Assembly (NCBI GenBank): GCA_934667815.1
Contig: CAKUMO010000004.1
Location: 26,976 to 90,975, forward strand
DNA length: 64,000 nt
Source of the DNA: an uncultured Oscillospiraceae bacterium
Lineage (GTDB): Bacteria > Bacillota > Clostridia > Oscillospirales > Oscillospiraceae
Reading direction: 5' to 3'
Part shown: positions 16,320 to 25,683 of the stretch, piece after piece
Layout: each line of letters begins with the position of its first letter
Position numbering within the stretch: position 1 is the stretch's first letter
Translations under genes and position numbers: made by a program
Notes under the pieces: generated by a model
Seen by the model: only the letters and a program-made list of their open reading frames with translations
Told to the model about the DNA's origin: nothing
Database searches by the model: none

Positions 16320-16897
16320 GCCAGATAGGGATTGCCCGCACGCTCGGCTTCAAGCGTGCTGCCCGCGCCGTGGCCGGGACAGACGGTATAGTTTTCGCGG
16401 ATGGCGGCCAGCCGCGCAAGGCTGCGGCGCATGTCCTGCGCGTTGCCGCCCAGATCGGTGCGGCCGCAGCTTCCGGCAAAGAGCGTGTCGCCGGTAAAGA
16501 GCGTGTTTTCGCACAGCAGGCACACGGAGCCGGGCGTGTGTCCCGGCGTTTCCATCACCAGAAAGCGCAGCGAGCCAACGGCGACCTCGTCGCCCTCTGT
16601 ATAAAAATCGGTGTAATAGGGCGCGGCGACGGTCATCGCCGTGCGCAGCGTGAGGTCCTTTTCGTGCATCCACACCGGGCAGGCCGTTGCCTGTGCAATG
16701 GCCCGCACGCCGCCGACGTGATCAAAGTGCCCGTGCGTGAGCAGTACCGCGCAGATGCGCAGACCGTGCTCACGCGCGTAGGTGAGGATCTTCTCCGGCT
16801 CGTCGCCGGGGTCGATGACGGCGCACGCGCCGCTCTCGTCCGCGACAAGATAGCAGTTGGTCTGCAGCGGGCCGACCGTCAGTCGATGAAGCTTCAT
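16316..16897 (-). CDS. MBL-fold metal hydrolase, glyoxalase II-like
   Basis: A 193-residue metallo-beta-lactamase-fold protein with the THGHFDHVGG metal motif (about residues 54-63), METPGHTPGS (second metal His) and GDTLFAGSCGRTD (bridging Asp). The C-terminal VCPGHG motif completes the site. Single-domain glyoxalase II-like proteins hydrolyse thioesters such as S-lactoyl adducts, but substrates in Firmicutes are mostly unknown. It sits 12 bp after dtd and overlaps hemZ by 4 bp. Confidence 0.9.
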   Translation of the reverse strand: MKLHRLTVGPLQTNCYLVADESGACAVIDPGDEPEKILTYAREHGLRICAVLLTHGHFDHVGGVRAIAQATACPVWMHEKDLTLRTAMTVAAPYYTDFYTEGDEVAVGSLRFLVMETPGHTPGSVCLLCENTLFTGDTLFAGSCGRTDLGGNAQDMRRSLARLAAIRENYTVCPGHGAGSTLEAERAGNPYLA

Positions 16898-16909
16898 AAT
16901 GCGTCTCCT

Positions 16910-17362
16910 TTATCCCATCAGTTCGTCCGTGTCCAGAATCAGGGTCACGGGGCCATTATTTTCCGAGGTCACGAGCATATCCGCGCCGAATTCGCCATGC
17001 TGCGGTTCAAGGCCGCGGTCGCGGCACTCCTGCAAAAACTGCTCATAGAGCGGGATGGCGATGTCCGGCGAGGCCGCGCCCGTGAAGCTCGGCCGCCTGC
17101 CGTGGCGGCAGTCGCCGTAGAGTGTGAACTGGCTGACCACCAGCACGCCGCCGCCTACGTCGGAAAGCGAGCGGTTCATTTTATCGTTTTCGTCGCGGAA
17201 CACGCGCAGACCGAGAATTTTATCCGCCAGCTTTTTGCAGTGCACGGCGGTGTCCTCGGGCGCGATGCCCAGCAAAATGAGGAAGCCTTCCCCGATCGCG
17301 CCGTTCACGCGGCCGTCTATGACCACGCTGGCGCTTTTAACTCTGGTAACAACGGCTCGCAT
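16910..17362 (-). CDS. dtd: D-aminoacyl-tRNA deacylase
   Basis: A 150-residue protein with the complete DTD signature. It has MRAVVTRVKSASV at the start, the SQFTLYGDCRHGRRPSF active-site segment near residue 78, and the NNGPVTLILDT Gly-cis-Pro element near 134. It cleaves D-amino acids and glycine from mischarged tRNAs. Its ATG directly follows the rel stop (TAA ATG), the usual rel-dtd pairing in Firmicutes. Confidence 0.97.
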   Translation of the reverse strand: MRAVVTRVKSASVVIDGRVNGAIGEGFLILLGIAPEDTAVHCKKLADKILGLRVFRDENDKMNRSLSDVGGGVLVVSQFTLYGDCRHGRRPSFTGAASPDIAIPLYEQFLQECRDRGLEPQHGEFGADMLVTSENNGPVTLILDTDELMG

Positions 17363-19540
17363 TTAATTCTGTCCTCTCCTGACGTCCAGCACCCCCGAAA
17401 GGGCGCGGATTTTCGTGCGGATGGTCTCCAATTCCTGTACATTTTTGACCTCGAAGGTCGCAATTGTGCGTGCCTTGCCTGCGGGCATATCGCGGCCGGA
17501 CAACTCCGTGACCTTGACCTTGGAGGCGTTGAGCACCGTGGCGATGTCCAGCCAGATGCCGTCGCGGTCGGTGGAATCGACCTCCAGCGTGGTGGTAAAC
17601 GGCTTTTCGGCATCCGTGCACCACGCCACATGCACCCAGCGCCCGGCCTGCTTGGGGTCATTGGCCCCGGCGGCGTTGGGGCAGTCGCGGCGGTGGATGG
17701 AAACGCCGTAGCCCTTGGTGATAAAGCCGATGATGTCGTCTCCCGGCACCGGCGTGCAGCAGCGGGAGAATTTAATCATGCACGAGTCGATGTCCTCGAC
17801 GATAACGCCCGAATCCTTGTGCCTGCTCTGGCGCACGGAGGGCTGCTCGGGCTGCTTGAGAAGCTCCTTCTGCTGCTTCTCGCGGCCGGCGCGGGTCAGG
17901 TCGTCGCGGATGCGGCCGAAGGCCTTGGCCGCGGTCAGGCCGCCGTAGCCGATGGCGGCATACATATCGTCCAGACAATCGAACGACAGCTTTTTCAAAA
18001 GTCCCGGCAGCAGCTCCTGATCCTGCAAAACGTTCGGGCTGATGCCCGCACGCCGCAGCTCGCCTTCAAAGCTGGCCTTGCCGTGGACGATGTTATCCTC
18101 GCGCTTTTCCTTTTTGAACCACTGCTTGATCTTCGTGCGTGCCTGATTGCTCTTGCAGATGTTCAGCCAGTCGCGGCTCGGCCCCTTGGCGGTCTTGGAG
18201 GTCAGAATTTCGACAATGTCGCCGTTGGCAAGCTGCTGGTCATAGGACGCGATGCGGTTATTGACCTTCGCGCCGACCATGGCGTTGCCGACGCCGGAGT
18301 GGATCGCATAGGCAAAGTCGATGGGCGTCGAGCCGGAGGGCAGGGACATGACCTTGCCCTTGGGCGTAAAGACAAAGACCTCGTCGTCGAACATCTCGAC
18401 CTTGAGCGAGTGGATATAGTCCTCGGCGTCGGTCTCCTGCTGTGTTTCGAGCAGGCGGCGCACCCATTCAAACTGCTTTTCGTCGCCGCCGTCCACACCC
18501 TGCTTGTATTTCCAGTGCGCGGCAATGCCGTATTCCGCCGTTTCGTGCATTTCCCATGTGCGGATCTGCACCTCGAAGGGGATGCCCTGCCGGCCGATGA
18601 CGGTGGTGTGCAGGCTCTGGTACATATTCGGCTTCGGCGTGGAGATATAGTCCTTGAAGCGGCCGGGCACCAGATTGAACAGGTCGTGGATGTGACCGAG
18701 CACATTATAGCAGTCCGGGATGGAATCAACAATGACACGGAACGCATACAAATCATACAGCTCATCGATGCGCTTGCCCTGCGCCTTCATCTTGCGATAG
18801 ATGGAATAGACGTGCTTGATGCGGCCATAAATCGAGCCGTGGATGCCCACGGCGGACAGGCGCGTGGTGATCTTGCTCTGGATGGCCTTCATAAATTCGT
18901 CGGCCTCGGCCTGATGCGCGTCGAGATACCGCATGATCTCGTTGTAGCCCTCGGGATCGAGGTACTTCAGGCTCGTGTCCTCCAGCTCCCATTTGATCTT
19001 CTGCATGCCGAGACGGTGCGCCAGCGGCGCGTAGATGTCCATGGTCTCGCGCGATTTGGAGATCTGCTTGGCAGGCGACTGGTACTGCATCGTGCGCGTG
19101 TTGTGCAGCCGGTCGGCAATTTTGATGAGGATGACGCGGATGTCCCGGCTCATGGCCATGAACATCTTGCGCAGATTTTCCATCTGCTGCTCCTCGAGAG
19201 TGGAGTATTCCACACGCGTCAGCTTAGTGACGCCCTCGACCAGCGCCGCGACCGTCGAACCGAACTGGCGGGCGATTTCGTCATAGGTCGAGTCGGTGTC
19301 CTCAATGCAGTCGTGCAGCAGCGCGCCGAGAATCGCATCGGTGTCCAAACCGATTTCCGCGACGATCTCGGCCACGGCCAGCGGGTGGATGATATAGGGG
19401 GAGCCGTCCTTGCGCTTCTGCGAGGCGTGCTTGTTTTCGGCATAGCGGATGGCACGCTCGATGGCGTCCATGTCCACGTTCATATTGCGCGTGGCGATCG
19501 TGCGCATTAAGCTGTCATAATGTTCCTGAAAGGTTTCCAT
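17363..19540 (-). CDS. relA: Bifunctional (p)ppGpp synthetase/hydrolase Rel
   Basis: A 725-residue long RSH enzyme that makes and degrades (p)ppGpp in response to amino-acid starvation. The HD hydrolase domain has LLHDCIEDT (about residue 75) and IKIADRLHN (about 140). The synthetase domain has AFRVIVDS and PKPNMYQSLHTTV (about 305). TGS (VFTPKGKVMSLPSGSTPIDFAY in part) and C-terminal ACT domains follow. Both catalytic sites look intact. The ATG at 19540 is preceded by GGAGGCCC; longer in-frame DNA lacks a ribosome site. It lies 47 bp after recJ. Confidence 0.97.
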   Translation of the reverse strand: METFQEHYDSLMRTIATRNMNVDMDAIERAIRYAENKHASQKRKDGSPYIIHPLAVAEIVAEIGLDTDAILGALLHDCIEDTDSTYDEIARQFGSTVAALVEGVTKLTRVEYSTLEEQQMENLRKMFMAMSRDIRVILIKIADRLHNTRTMQYQSPAKQISKSRETMDIYAPLAHRLGMQKIKWELEDTSLKYLDPEGYNEIMRYLDAHQAEADEFMKAIQSKITTRLSAVGIHGSIYGRIKHVYSIYRKMKAQGKRIDELYDLYAFRVIVDSIPDCYNVLGHIHDLFNLVPGRFKDYISTPKPNMYQSLHTTVIGRQGIPFEVQIRTWEMHETAEYGIAAHWKYKQGVDGGDEKQFEWVRRLLETQQETDAEDYIHSLKVEMFDDEVFVFTPKGKVMSLPSGSTPIDFAYAIHSGVGNAMVGAKVNNRIASYDQQLANGDIVEILTSKTAKGPSRDWLNICKSNQARTKIKQWFKKEKREDNIVHGKASFEGELRRAGISPNVLQDQELLPGLLKKLSFDCLDDMYAAIGYGGLTAAKAFGRIRDDLTRAGREKQQKELLKQPEQPSVRQSRHKDSGVIVEDIDSCMIKFSRCCTPVPGDDIIGFITKGYGVSIHRRDCPNAAGANDPKQAGRWVHVAWCTDAEKPFTTTLEVDSTDRDGIWLDIATVLNASKVKVTELSGRDMPAGKARTIATFEVKNVQELETIRTKIRALSGVLDVRRGQN

Positions 19541-19587
19541 AAGGGCCTCCAATTTGTTTGCGATTGCGGGGGACTGTAATTTTTGCG

Positions 19588-21627
19588 TTATTCCCCCGCT
19601 GCCTGATGCAGTGCACAGTAGAGCGGGCTGTTTTCCAGCGGATTTTTCCCCTGTACCGGCAGCAGGCGAATCTCCAGCGCGCTGCCCGTGTGCCGCAGCT
19701 CGATGAAATGCAGTTCGGCCAGAATGTCCAGACATGCCAGCGTGCGGCGGACGCTGTGACGCCCATGCGACCACGCGGCCACTGCGCAGCAGAACGCATC
19801 CTGCTGGCAATGCAGCGGCGCACGCGCCGCACCGGCGCGCAGATACTGGTACACGTCCGCCACGTCCGCCCGCTCCGGCATCAGCGCGGCTGCCTCACAG
19901 GGATGCAGACGCTCGCGGCGGCGGAAGCGGTCGTAATACTCGCAGACCGAGACGATGCGCAGATCGGTCAGATTGAGCTGCGCGGATTTTATGCCGCGAT
20001 ATTCGTTGATTTGCGGCGTAAAGGCAAGATCAACGCGCGTGCCGGGCGTGAGTTTTTCCAGCAGCGCACCGCCGGAAAAATAGATGGCTTGCAGTGCCGT
20101 GCCGTCCTTGGCATGCAGCTTCAGGCGCAGATGCTTGCCGCCGCCGACGGAGCCTGCCGCGTCCACCACGGCTTCGGTCAGGCACAGCGTGGGCTTCGGG
20201 CAGCCCGTGCCGCACGGTTCAAGCTGAGAAAGCCCCTGCACATTTGCTACTGTCAGCAGGGCGCCCGGGATCTCGCAGTCGATCTCCAGCGCCGCGCCCG
20301 CTGCGCCCGAGGCGGCGTATTCCTTCGCCAGCGCACAGATGCGGCGGCGGAATTCTTCAATATTTTTGCGCTCTATGGTGAAGCCTGCGGCCAGCTCGTG
20401 CCCGCCGAAGCCCTCCAGAAGCGGCGACAGCTCGCGCAGCGAGGCAAAGAGGTTGAACCCGCCGTAGGAGCGTGAGGAAGCTTTGCCGTGCTCACCGTCC
20501 ATACAGATCAGAAAGGCAGGACGGCAGAATTCCTCGCTCAGGCGCGAGGCCACGATGCCCACCACGCCCTGGTGCCAGCCCTCTCCCGCCAGCACGATGG
20601 CATCCGGACAGGTCCCCCTGCGAAGCTGCGCCACGGCGTCGCGGTAGATGACGGACTCCGTGCTCTGGCGCTCACGGTTCAGGCGGCAGAGCGTCTGGGC
20701 AAGCCGCGCGGCCTGCGCCGGGTCGTCCGAAAGAAAGAGCTGCACGGCCAGCTCCGCGTGCTCCATACGTCCGGCGGCGTTGATGCGCGGCGCGAGCACA
20801 TAGCCGATTGTTCCGGCGGTCACGGGCTGATTGCCGCATTCGCAGGCTTCGATCAAGGCCCGCAGGCCGAGACGCGCGGGATTTTGCAATGCGGCCAGAC
20901 CCTGCACGACCAGACGGCGGTTTTCTCCGCGCAGCGGCATAACGTCCGCGATGGTGCCGAGACAGTAGAGGTCTGCCCAGCGGCGCGCGGCTTCGTCCTG
21001 ACTGCCCAGCAGCACCGAAGCCAGCTTGAACGCCACGCCCACGCCGGAAAGGTCGGTGTGCGGATAAGTGCGGTCGGGCCGGTGCGGATCGACCACGGCG
21101 GCACAGTCGGGCAGGCGTTCCTTGCACTCGTGGTGATCGGTGACGATGAGCTGCACGCCGAGCTTTCTGCACACGTCGGCCTCGTCCAGCGCGGTAATGC
21201 CGCAGTCCACCGTGACGATCAGCCCCACGCCCTTGGCAGCAAGCTGCTCGATGGCGGGCGTGTTCAGGCCGTAGCCCTCCTCCAGCCTGCCGGGAATGTG
21301 ATAAAGGCAGTCCGCGCCCAGCGAGCGCAGGCATTCGATCAAAAGACAGGTGGCCGTGATGCCGTCCACGTCGTAATCGCCGAAAACGGCGATCTTCGTG
21401 CCGCCTGCAATGGCGGCCTGGAGAAGCTCCGCGGCCTTGCCCAGCTCCTTCATGGCCAGCGGGTCGCACAGCGGCGCATCGACGTCCAGAAGCGCCCGCG
21501 CCGCTTCCGGCGTTTCATAGCCGCGCCCGCAGAGCACGCGTGCGGTCAGGGGCGAATAGCCCGCCCGCTCGAGCGCCTGAATTTGTGCCTCCTTCGGCTT
21601 CGCAATGTTCCAGATTCCGTACTTCAC
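19588..21627 (-). CDS. recJ: Single-strand-specific exonuclease RecJ
   Basis: A 679-residue 5'-3' single-strand DNA exonuclease for recombination and repair. DHH-phosphoesterase motifs are FGDYDVDG (Asp84, Asp86, Asp88), VTVDCG, and VTDHHE (Asp164, His165, His166). The DHHA1 domain has SSRSYGGFNL and GGHELAAGF. An OB-fold and a long Cys/His-containing C-terminal region follow. The start appears to be GTG at 21627, with only a weak ribosome site. It heads the recJ-rel-dtd-MBL-hemZ block. Confidence 0.95.
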   Translation of the reverse strand: MKYGIWNIAKPKEAQIQALERAGYSPLTARVLCGRGYETPEAARALLDVDAPLCDPLAMKELGKAAELLQAAIAGGTKIAVFGDYDVDGITATCLLIECLRSLGADCLYHIPGRLEEGYGLNTPAIEQLAAKGVGLIVTVDCGITALDEADVCRKLGVQLIVTDHHECKERLPDCAAVVDPHRPDRTYPHTDLSGVGVAFKLASVLLGSQDEAARRWADLYCLGTIADVMPLRGENRRLVVQGLAALQNPARLGLRALIEACECGNQPVTAGTIGYVLAPRINAAGRMEHAELAVQLFLSDDPAQAARLAQTLCRLNRERQSTESVIYRDAVAQLRRGTCPDAIVLAGEGWHQGVVGIVASRLSEEFCRPAFLICMDGEHGKASSRSYGGFNLFASLRELSPLLEGFGGHELAAGFTIERKNIEEFRRRICALAKEYAASGAAGAALEIDCEIPGALLTVANVQGLSQLEPCGTGCPKPTLCLTEAVVDAAGSVGGGKHLRLKLHAKDGTALQAIYFSGGALLEKLTPGTRVDLAFTPQINEYRGIKSAQLNLTDLRIVSVCEYYDRFRRRERLHPCEAAALMPERADVADVYQYLRAGAARAPLHCQQDAFCCAVAAWSHGRHSVRRTLACLDILAELHFIELRHTGSALEIRLLPVQGKNPLENSPLYCALHQAAGE

Positions 21628-21665
21628 ACCAAATACACATCCTGATTCTCTTTTATTTTCTTTTC

Positions 21666-21694
21666 ATTATAGCAAATTTTTATTCGCAGTACAA
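21666..21694 (-). promoter_or_regulatory. Promoter of the recJ-rel block
   Basis: On the - strand, TTGTAC (21694-21689), a 17-bp spacer and a perfect TATAAT (21671-21666), 39 bp before the recJ start. Confidence 0.65.
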
Positions 21695-21740
21695 TAGCGG
21701 CGCAAAAAAACGGGGAAAAATAGAGGAAAGGAGACTGCTT

Positions 21741-22595
21741 ATGAATAAACGAAATAGACTTCTGACGCTCCTGCTGACGGCAGCGCTGCTGGCAAGCCTT
21801 GCACTGTTTCTGTTTCAACAGAATTTCGCGCTCCAGGTCGAACAGGTCGAGCTGACGTTCGAGGCGCTCCCGCCGGAGTTCGACGGTCTGCGCGTGGCGG
21901 AGCTTTCCGACCTGCACGGCCGCAGCTTCGGACGCGGCAATACGCGGCTTCTGGACGCGCTGCGGCAGGCGCAGCCCGACCTCATCTGCCTCTGCGGCGA
22001 TATTTTTGACGAAAACACCGACGTCACCATGCTTGAGCCGCTTCTGCGCGGGCTTGTCGGCATCGCGCCGGTGTATTATGTGACCGGCAACCACGAGTGG
22101 CGCGTGCCCGGTCTGCGCGTACTGCTGCGGCAGATGCGTGCGCTGGGCGTGACGGTGCTGCAAAACGAGTACCGTGTGCTTACGCGCGGCGCGTCGTCGC
22201 TCTGCGTGGCGGGTGTGGACGATCCCTGCGGCCCCTATGACAAAAAAACGCCCGCGCAGCTTGTGCGGGAGCTGCGGCAGCGCGAGGGCGAGGCATTCGT
22301 CCTCATGCTCTCGCACCGCAACGATGAGCTTGCCATGTGGAGTGAGCTGGGCGTGCAGCTCGTCCTGAGCGGGCACTGCCACGGCGGCGTGGTGCGCCTG
22401 CCGCTGCTTGGCGGTGTGTTCGGCACGCGGCGCGAGCTGTTTCCCAACTACGACGCGGGCGCGTACCGCCTCGGCGGCACGACGCTGTACGTCAGCCGCG
22501 GCCTGGGCTATACGAATGTGCATTTCCGCCTGTTTAACCGTCCGCATGTCCCCATTTTGATCCTCAGAAGCGACAAAAACGTGAACAAATCGTAA
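21741..22595 (+). CDS. Membrane-anchored metallophosphoesterase
   Basis: A 284-residue YkuE-like calcineurin-type phosphoesterase. An N-terminal signal anchor (about residues 7-24) is followed by the metal motifs ELSDLHG (about 55), CGDIFDE (about 84), GNHEWR (about 115) and SGHCHGG (about 213). Related proteins act outside the membrane on UDP-diacylglucosamine-like lipids or other phosphodiesters; the substrate here is not known. The start has AAAGGAG upstream and the gene diverges from recJ. Confidence 0.9.
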   Translation: MNKRNRLLTLLLTAALLASLALFLFQQNFALQVEQVELTFEALPPEFDGLRVAELSDLHGRSFGRGNTRLLDALRQAQPDLICLCGDIFDENTDVTMLEPLLRGLVGIAPVYYVTGNHEWRVPGLRVLLRQMRALGVTVLQNEYRVLTRGASSLCVAGVDDPCGPYDKKTPAQLVRELRQREGEAFVLMLSHRNDELAMWSELGVQLVLSGHCHGGVVRLPLLGGVFGTRRELFPNYDAGAYRLGGTTLYVSRGLGYTNVHFRLFNRPHVPILILRSDKNVNKS

Positions 22596-22659
22596 ATTCT
22601 CCGCTTCGGGACTTGTAAAATCAATGCCCGCGACTATAATGGTCGTGTAGGTGATAGAT

Positions 22660-23070
22660 ATGTTTCGTAAAATCGGAGCGGCGCTGCGTCGATTCATGTA
22701 TGGGCGTTACGGTTCGGATCAACTCAATATGGCGATCCTCATTGCGGCGGTGCTGCTGAGCCTGATTAACAGCATTCTGACGGTATTCCTGCGCAGCTCG
22801 CAGGTTTACAGCACGATCATTGCGCCGATTCTGTCGGTGGCGGTCTATGGACTGCTGATTTACAGCTTTTTCCGCATGCTCTCGCGCAATATTTATAAGC
22901 GCCAGCGCGAAAACCGCCGCTTCACGCAGCTTTGGACGCGCATCAAAGACCGCAACAACCGCTATTTCCGCTGCCCGAACTGCAAGCAGACGGTGCGCGT
23001 GCCGCGCGGCCGCGGGAAAATCTGCATCCGCTGCCCGAAGTGCGGCGAGAAATTCACGCGCAAGACGTAA
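22660..23070 (+). CDS. Small membrane protein with C-terminal zinc ribbon
   Basis: A 136-residue protein. Two transmembrane helices (about residues 26-45 and 54-74) are followed by a basic stretch and a treble-clef/rubredoxin-like ribbon with CPNC and CPKC pairs. ATG 22660 is favoured, with TAGGTGAT just upstream; GTG at 22651 is an alternative. Similar small proteins are common in clostridia without known function. It may be cotranscribed with the phosphoesterase, 64 bp upstream. Confidence 0.8.
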   Translation: MFRKIGAALRRFMYGRYGSDQLNMAILIAAVLLSLINSILTVFLRSSQVYSTIIAPILSVAVYGLLIYSFFRMLSRNIYKRQRENRRFTQLWTRIKDRNNRYFRCPNCKQTVRVPRGRGKICIRCPKCGEKFTRKT

Positions 23071-23110
23071 TAAAAGCGCCGTATAGCAGGCTCATTGCAA
23101 TTTTGCATTG

Positions 23111-23150
23111 AGCTTGTCAAAAAAGACCTTTTGGACTTTTTTGACAAGCT
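23111..23150. terminator. A/T-core hairpin, first member of a repeated hairpin family
   Basis: Arms AGCTTGTCAAAAAAG and CTTTTTTGACAAGCT pair perfectly around the 10-base loop accttttgga. It stands just before a second, GC-rich hairpin between convergent genes. A matching structure with changed but still paired stem bases is at 49059-49094. Confidence 0.75.
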
Positions 23151-23153
23151 GAG

Positions 23154-23187
23154 CAGCCCGCGCCGGAATTCCGGCGCGGGCTGTTGT
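23154..23187. terminator. GC-rich hairpin terminator
   Basis: CAGCCCGCGCCGG, loop AATT, then the exact complement, followed by ttgtt. It completes a double-hairpin boundary between the zinc-ribbon gene and ricT. Confidence 0.8.
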
Positions 23188-23230
23188 TATGAGATTGATT
23201 CGCTGTGATTTCCCGTGTAACGGCCGCTTT

Positions 23231-24583
23231 TCAGCCCTCAGGCTTTTGCATGCCGGGCTTGCGGCGGCGGTGATAGCGGCGGCGCTGGGCATTTTTTGCC
23301 TTTTCGCCCTCGGCATCGGGCGCGGCCTGCTTTGCTTCTGCCGCTCTGGGCGGCCTCTGCTCGGCCTTCGCCTCCGCCGGACGGGCTTCGGCAGCTCTGG
23401 GCGGCTTCGGCTGCTCGGCCTTGGCCGGCTTCTGCGGCTTCTGTGCGGGGCGGCTCTCCGCCGGCTTCTGCTCGACCCTAGCTTCGCCCTTACTCTTGCT
23501 GCGGCTGCGTCCGCTGCGGCGGCGACGCTTCTTCTCCGTTTCCTCGACCTCGGCGGCGTTTGTACGCGCCTCCTCGAGAACCTCCGCATTCTGCTTCATG
23601 ACGACGGGCGCAAGATAGGTCGTCAGCGTTGCGGCCTCTTGCTTGGCACGGCGCTTCGGATCGCCGGAAATGGGCGCGAGGTCATCAGGGATGGGGGTGT
23701 CGGTTTTCTTTGCCTTGCCGTTGCGCAGCACGCAGATGTCGCAATTCTTGTGGCAGACGATGGTGTCCGGCTGCTGCTCAAGGCGCACCTTCACGCTCTG
23801 ACGCAGCAGGTTCACGTCCGTGACCGTGCCGCGTCCGTCGGGCGTATCGACAAAGGACTCGGCCTTGGGGCTGGTCTTGATAAGATCCTCATAGGCCTCC
23901 TGTTCATAATTCAGGCAGCACATCAGGCGGCCGCAGGTACCGGAGATCTTCGTGGGGTTGAGACTGAGATTCTGCGTTTTCGCCATTTTAATGGACACTG
24001 GCTGGAAGTCGTCCAAAAATTCGCGGCAGCAGAACGGGCGGCCGCAGATGCCCAGACCGCCGACCATCTTGGCCTTGTCGCGCACGCCGATCTGGCGCAG
24101 TTCAATGCGCGTGCGCAGCATGGAAGCGAGAATTTTGACCAGCTCGCGGAAGTCCACACGGCCGTCGGCGGTGAAGAAAAACAGAACTTTGCTGCCGTCG
24201 AAGGCGTATTCCGCCGAAACGAGCTGCATTTCCAGCCCCAGCTCCTCGATCTTGCACTGGCAGACCTCAAAGGCATGCTTTTCGCGCAGGCGGTTGTCGG
24301 CGTCGGTGCGCTTGTCCTGCACCGTGGCCAGACGCAGCACCGGGCGCAGCGGCGCGACGACCTCGTCCGCATTGACCGTATGATTGCCGCGCACGCAGCG
24401 GCCAAACTCCGCGCCGCGCGCGGTCTCGATGACCACGTCGTCGCCCGTGCGGACGGTCAGTGCGCCGGGATCGAAGAAATAGTTCTTGCTGCCGCTGCGG
24501 AACTGCACGTCGCAGACCGTGACCGGCGCTTTTTCGGGTTGTTCGACAGCCGCATCGGGCCGGAGGGTTTCGTTGGATTCCAT
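23231..24583 (-). CDS. ricT: PSP1/RicT (YaaT) family protein with long basic tail
   Basis: A 450-residue protein. The first ~290 residues are the PSP1 domain with its Cys-rich signatures GLGICGRPFCCREFL and SGTCGRLMCCLNYEQ. In B. subtilis YaaT/RicT joins RicA and RicF in an Fe-S complex that guides RNase Y processing and affects sporulation and competence. The B. subtilis protein is about 275 residues. Here the C-terminal ~150 residues are a low-complexity Lys/Arg/Ala/Glu/Pro tail ending RRRYHRRRKPG, which could bind RNA. It follows holB by 9 bp, as in many Firmicutes. Confidence 0.92.
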   Translation of the reverse strand: MESNETLRPDAAVEQPEKAPVTVCDVQFRSGSKNYFFDPGALTVRTGDDVVIETARGAEFGRCVRGNHTVNADEVVAPLRPVLRLATVQDKRTDADNRLREKHAFEVCQCKIEELGLEMQLVSAEYAFDGSKVLFFFTADGRVDFRELVKILASMLRTRIELRQIGVRDKAKMVGGLGICGRPFCCREFLDDFQPVSIKMAKTQNLSLNPTKISGTCGRLMCCLNYEQEAYEDLIKTSPKAESFVDTPDGRGTVTDVNLLRQSVKVRLEQQPDTIVCHKNCDICVLRNGKAKKTDTPIPDDLAPISGDPKRRAKQEAATLTTYLAPVVMKQNAEVLEEARTNAAEVEETEKKRRRRSGRSRSKSKGEARVEQKPAESRPAQKPQKPAKAEQPKPPRAAEARPAEAKAEQRPPRAAEAKQAAPDAEGEKAKNAQRRRYHRRRKPGMQKPEG

Positions 24584-24592
24584 AATATCTCC

Positions 24593-25549
24593 TTATTGTA
24601 AAAGAATCGAAAGTTCGCCGCAGATGTGGCCGGGGCCGACGTTCGCATCGACCTGTACCAGTGCGGTTCTGAGCGCGTCCACACCGCGCAGCAGCGCGGC
24701 AGCCGAGCGTGCCGCAGCGAGGCGGCTGCATTCCGGACGCAGCGGGGTCTGTCCGGCGCGGACGGTCAGGGCGGAGGCGAGCAGCTCGTACCATTCGACC
24801 AGAACGGCACGCAGCGGATCGCGCTTGAGCTTTTCCATCGGCGCAAGCACGCGCAGCAGGGCGACGGCGTCCTTTGCGCAGTATGCCTGCAAAAATTCCA
24901 CGCTCTGCGGCAAAAGTGCCTCGGCGTTCTCGCGCAGTAGCGTCTCGGCCTGACCGAGATACCCGCCGCCGCGCAGCGCGGCAGAGCGCAGCGCTGTTTC
25001 CTGCGCCTGCGGAAAACGCTCGCGCAGCGCGGGCAGCAGCACGGACTCGGGCAGCGGCTGCAAGCGCAGCTCCACACAGCGGCTCCGCACGGTGGGCAGC
25101 AGACGCTCGGCGTTGTCCGTCAGCAGCAGGAACACGCCGTATTCCGGAGGCTCCTCCATACATTTGAGCAGTGCGTTCTGCCCCTGCGGATTGAGATCCT
25201 GCGCACGCGGGATCAGATAGATCTTTTTCGTGCCCTCGTTCGGACGGATATAAAGATCGGCGCAGGTCTCGCGGATGAGCTTGACGGGCAGTTGTTTTTT
25301 CTCCGGGTCGTCCACGGTGATGATGTCCGGATGGGTGCCGTGCAGCACCTTGTGGCACTGCGGGCAGCGCAGGCAGGGCTTTTGCGGCGCGGTGCATTCC
25401 ATCGCGGCACACAGAAGCTGCGCCAGCGTGTGCTTTCCCGACCCGACCGGGCCGCAGAGCAGGTAGCTGTGGTGCAGCTTTCCGCCTGAAAGCACGGCGG
25501 CGAGCCGCTGCTTGAGCGTATCGTTGCCGAGAAGGGTTCCGAAATTCAC
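24593..25549 (-). CDS. holB: DNA polymerase III delta-prime subunit
   Basis: A 318-residue clamp-loader AAA+ subunit. It has Walker A-like GPVGSGKHTLA near residue 40, a zinc-binding Cys cluster (CLRCPQCHK) and the SRC-type sensor VRSRCVELRL near 160. The start is taken as GTG 25549, 9 bases after GGAGGAC; a frame from 25570 is possible but less well supported. With the tau and delta subunits it loads the beta clamp at replication forks. It is cotranscribed with ricT. Confidence 0.9.
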   Translation of the reverse strand: MNFGTLLGNDTLKQRLAAVLSGGKLHHSYLLCGPVGSGKHTLAQLLCAAMECTAPQKPCLRCPQCHKVLHGTHPDIITVDDPEKKQLPVKLIRETCADLYIRPNEGTKKIYLIPRAQDLNPQGQNALLKCMEEPPEYGVFLLLTDNAERLLPTVRSRCVELRLQPLPESVLLPALRERFPQAQETALRSAALRGGGYLGQAETLLRENAEALLPQSVEFLQAYCAKDAVALLRVLAPMEKLKRDPLRAVLVEWYELLASALTVRAGQTPLRPECSRLAAARSAAALLRGVDALRTALVQVDANVGPGHICGELSILLQ

Positions 25550-25683
25550 GTGCCGTCCTCCGTTCCGCAAAATCTACTTCAGTATATTATACCGTGATTT
25601 CATGTGATTTTCCAGACCTTATTTTCTGGAAAGCGCAATTTTTTCGATAAAAAAGAAATTTTGAAAAAAGTTAGTCTGCCCTC

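Noticed and set aside
16370..19510. A 1,046-codon + strand open frame antisense to MBL, dtd and rel
   Set aside because: Three well-supported genes lie on the other strand. The frame has antisense composition only.
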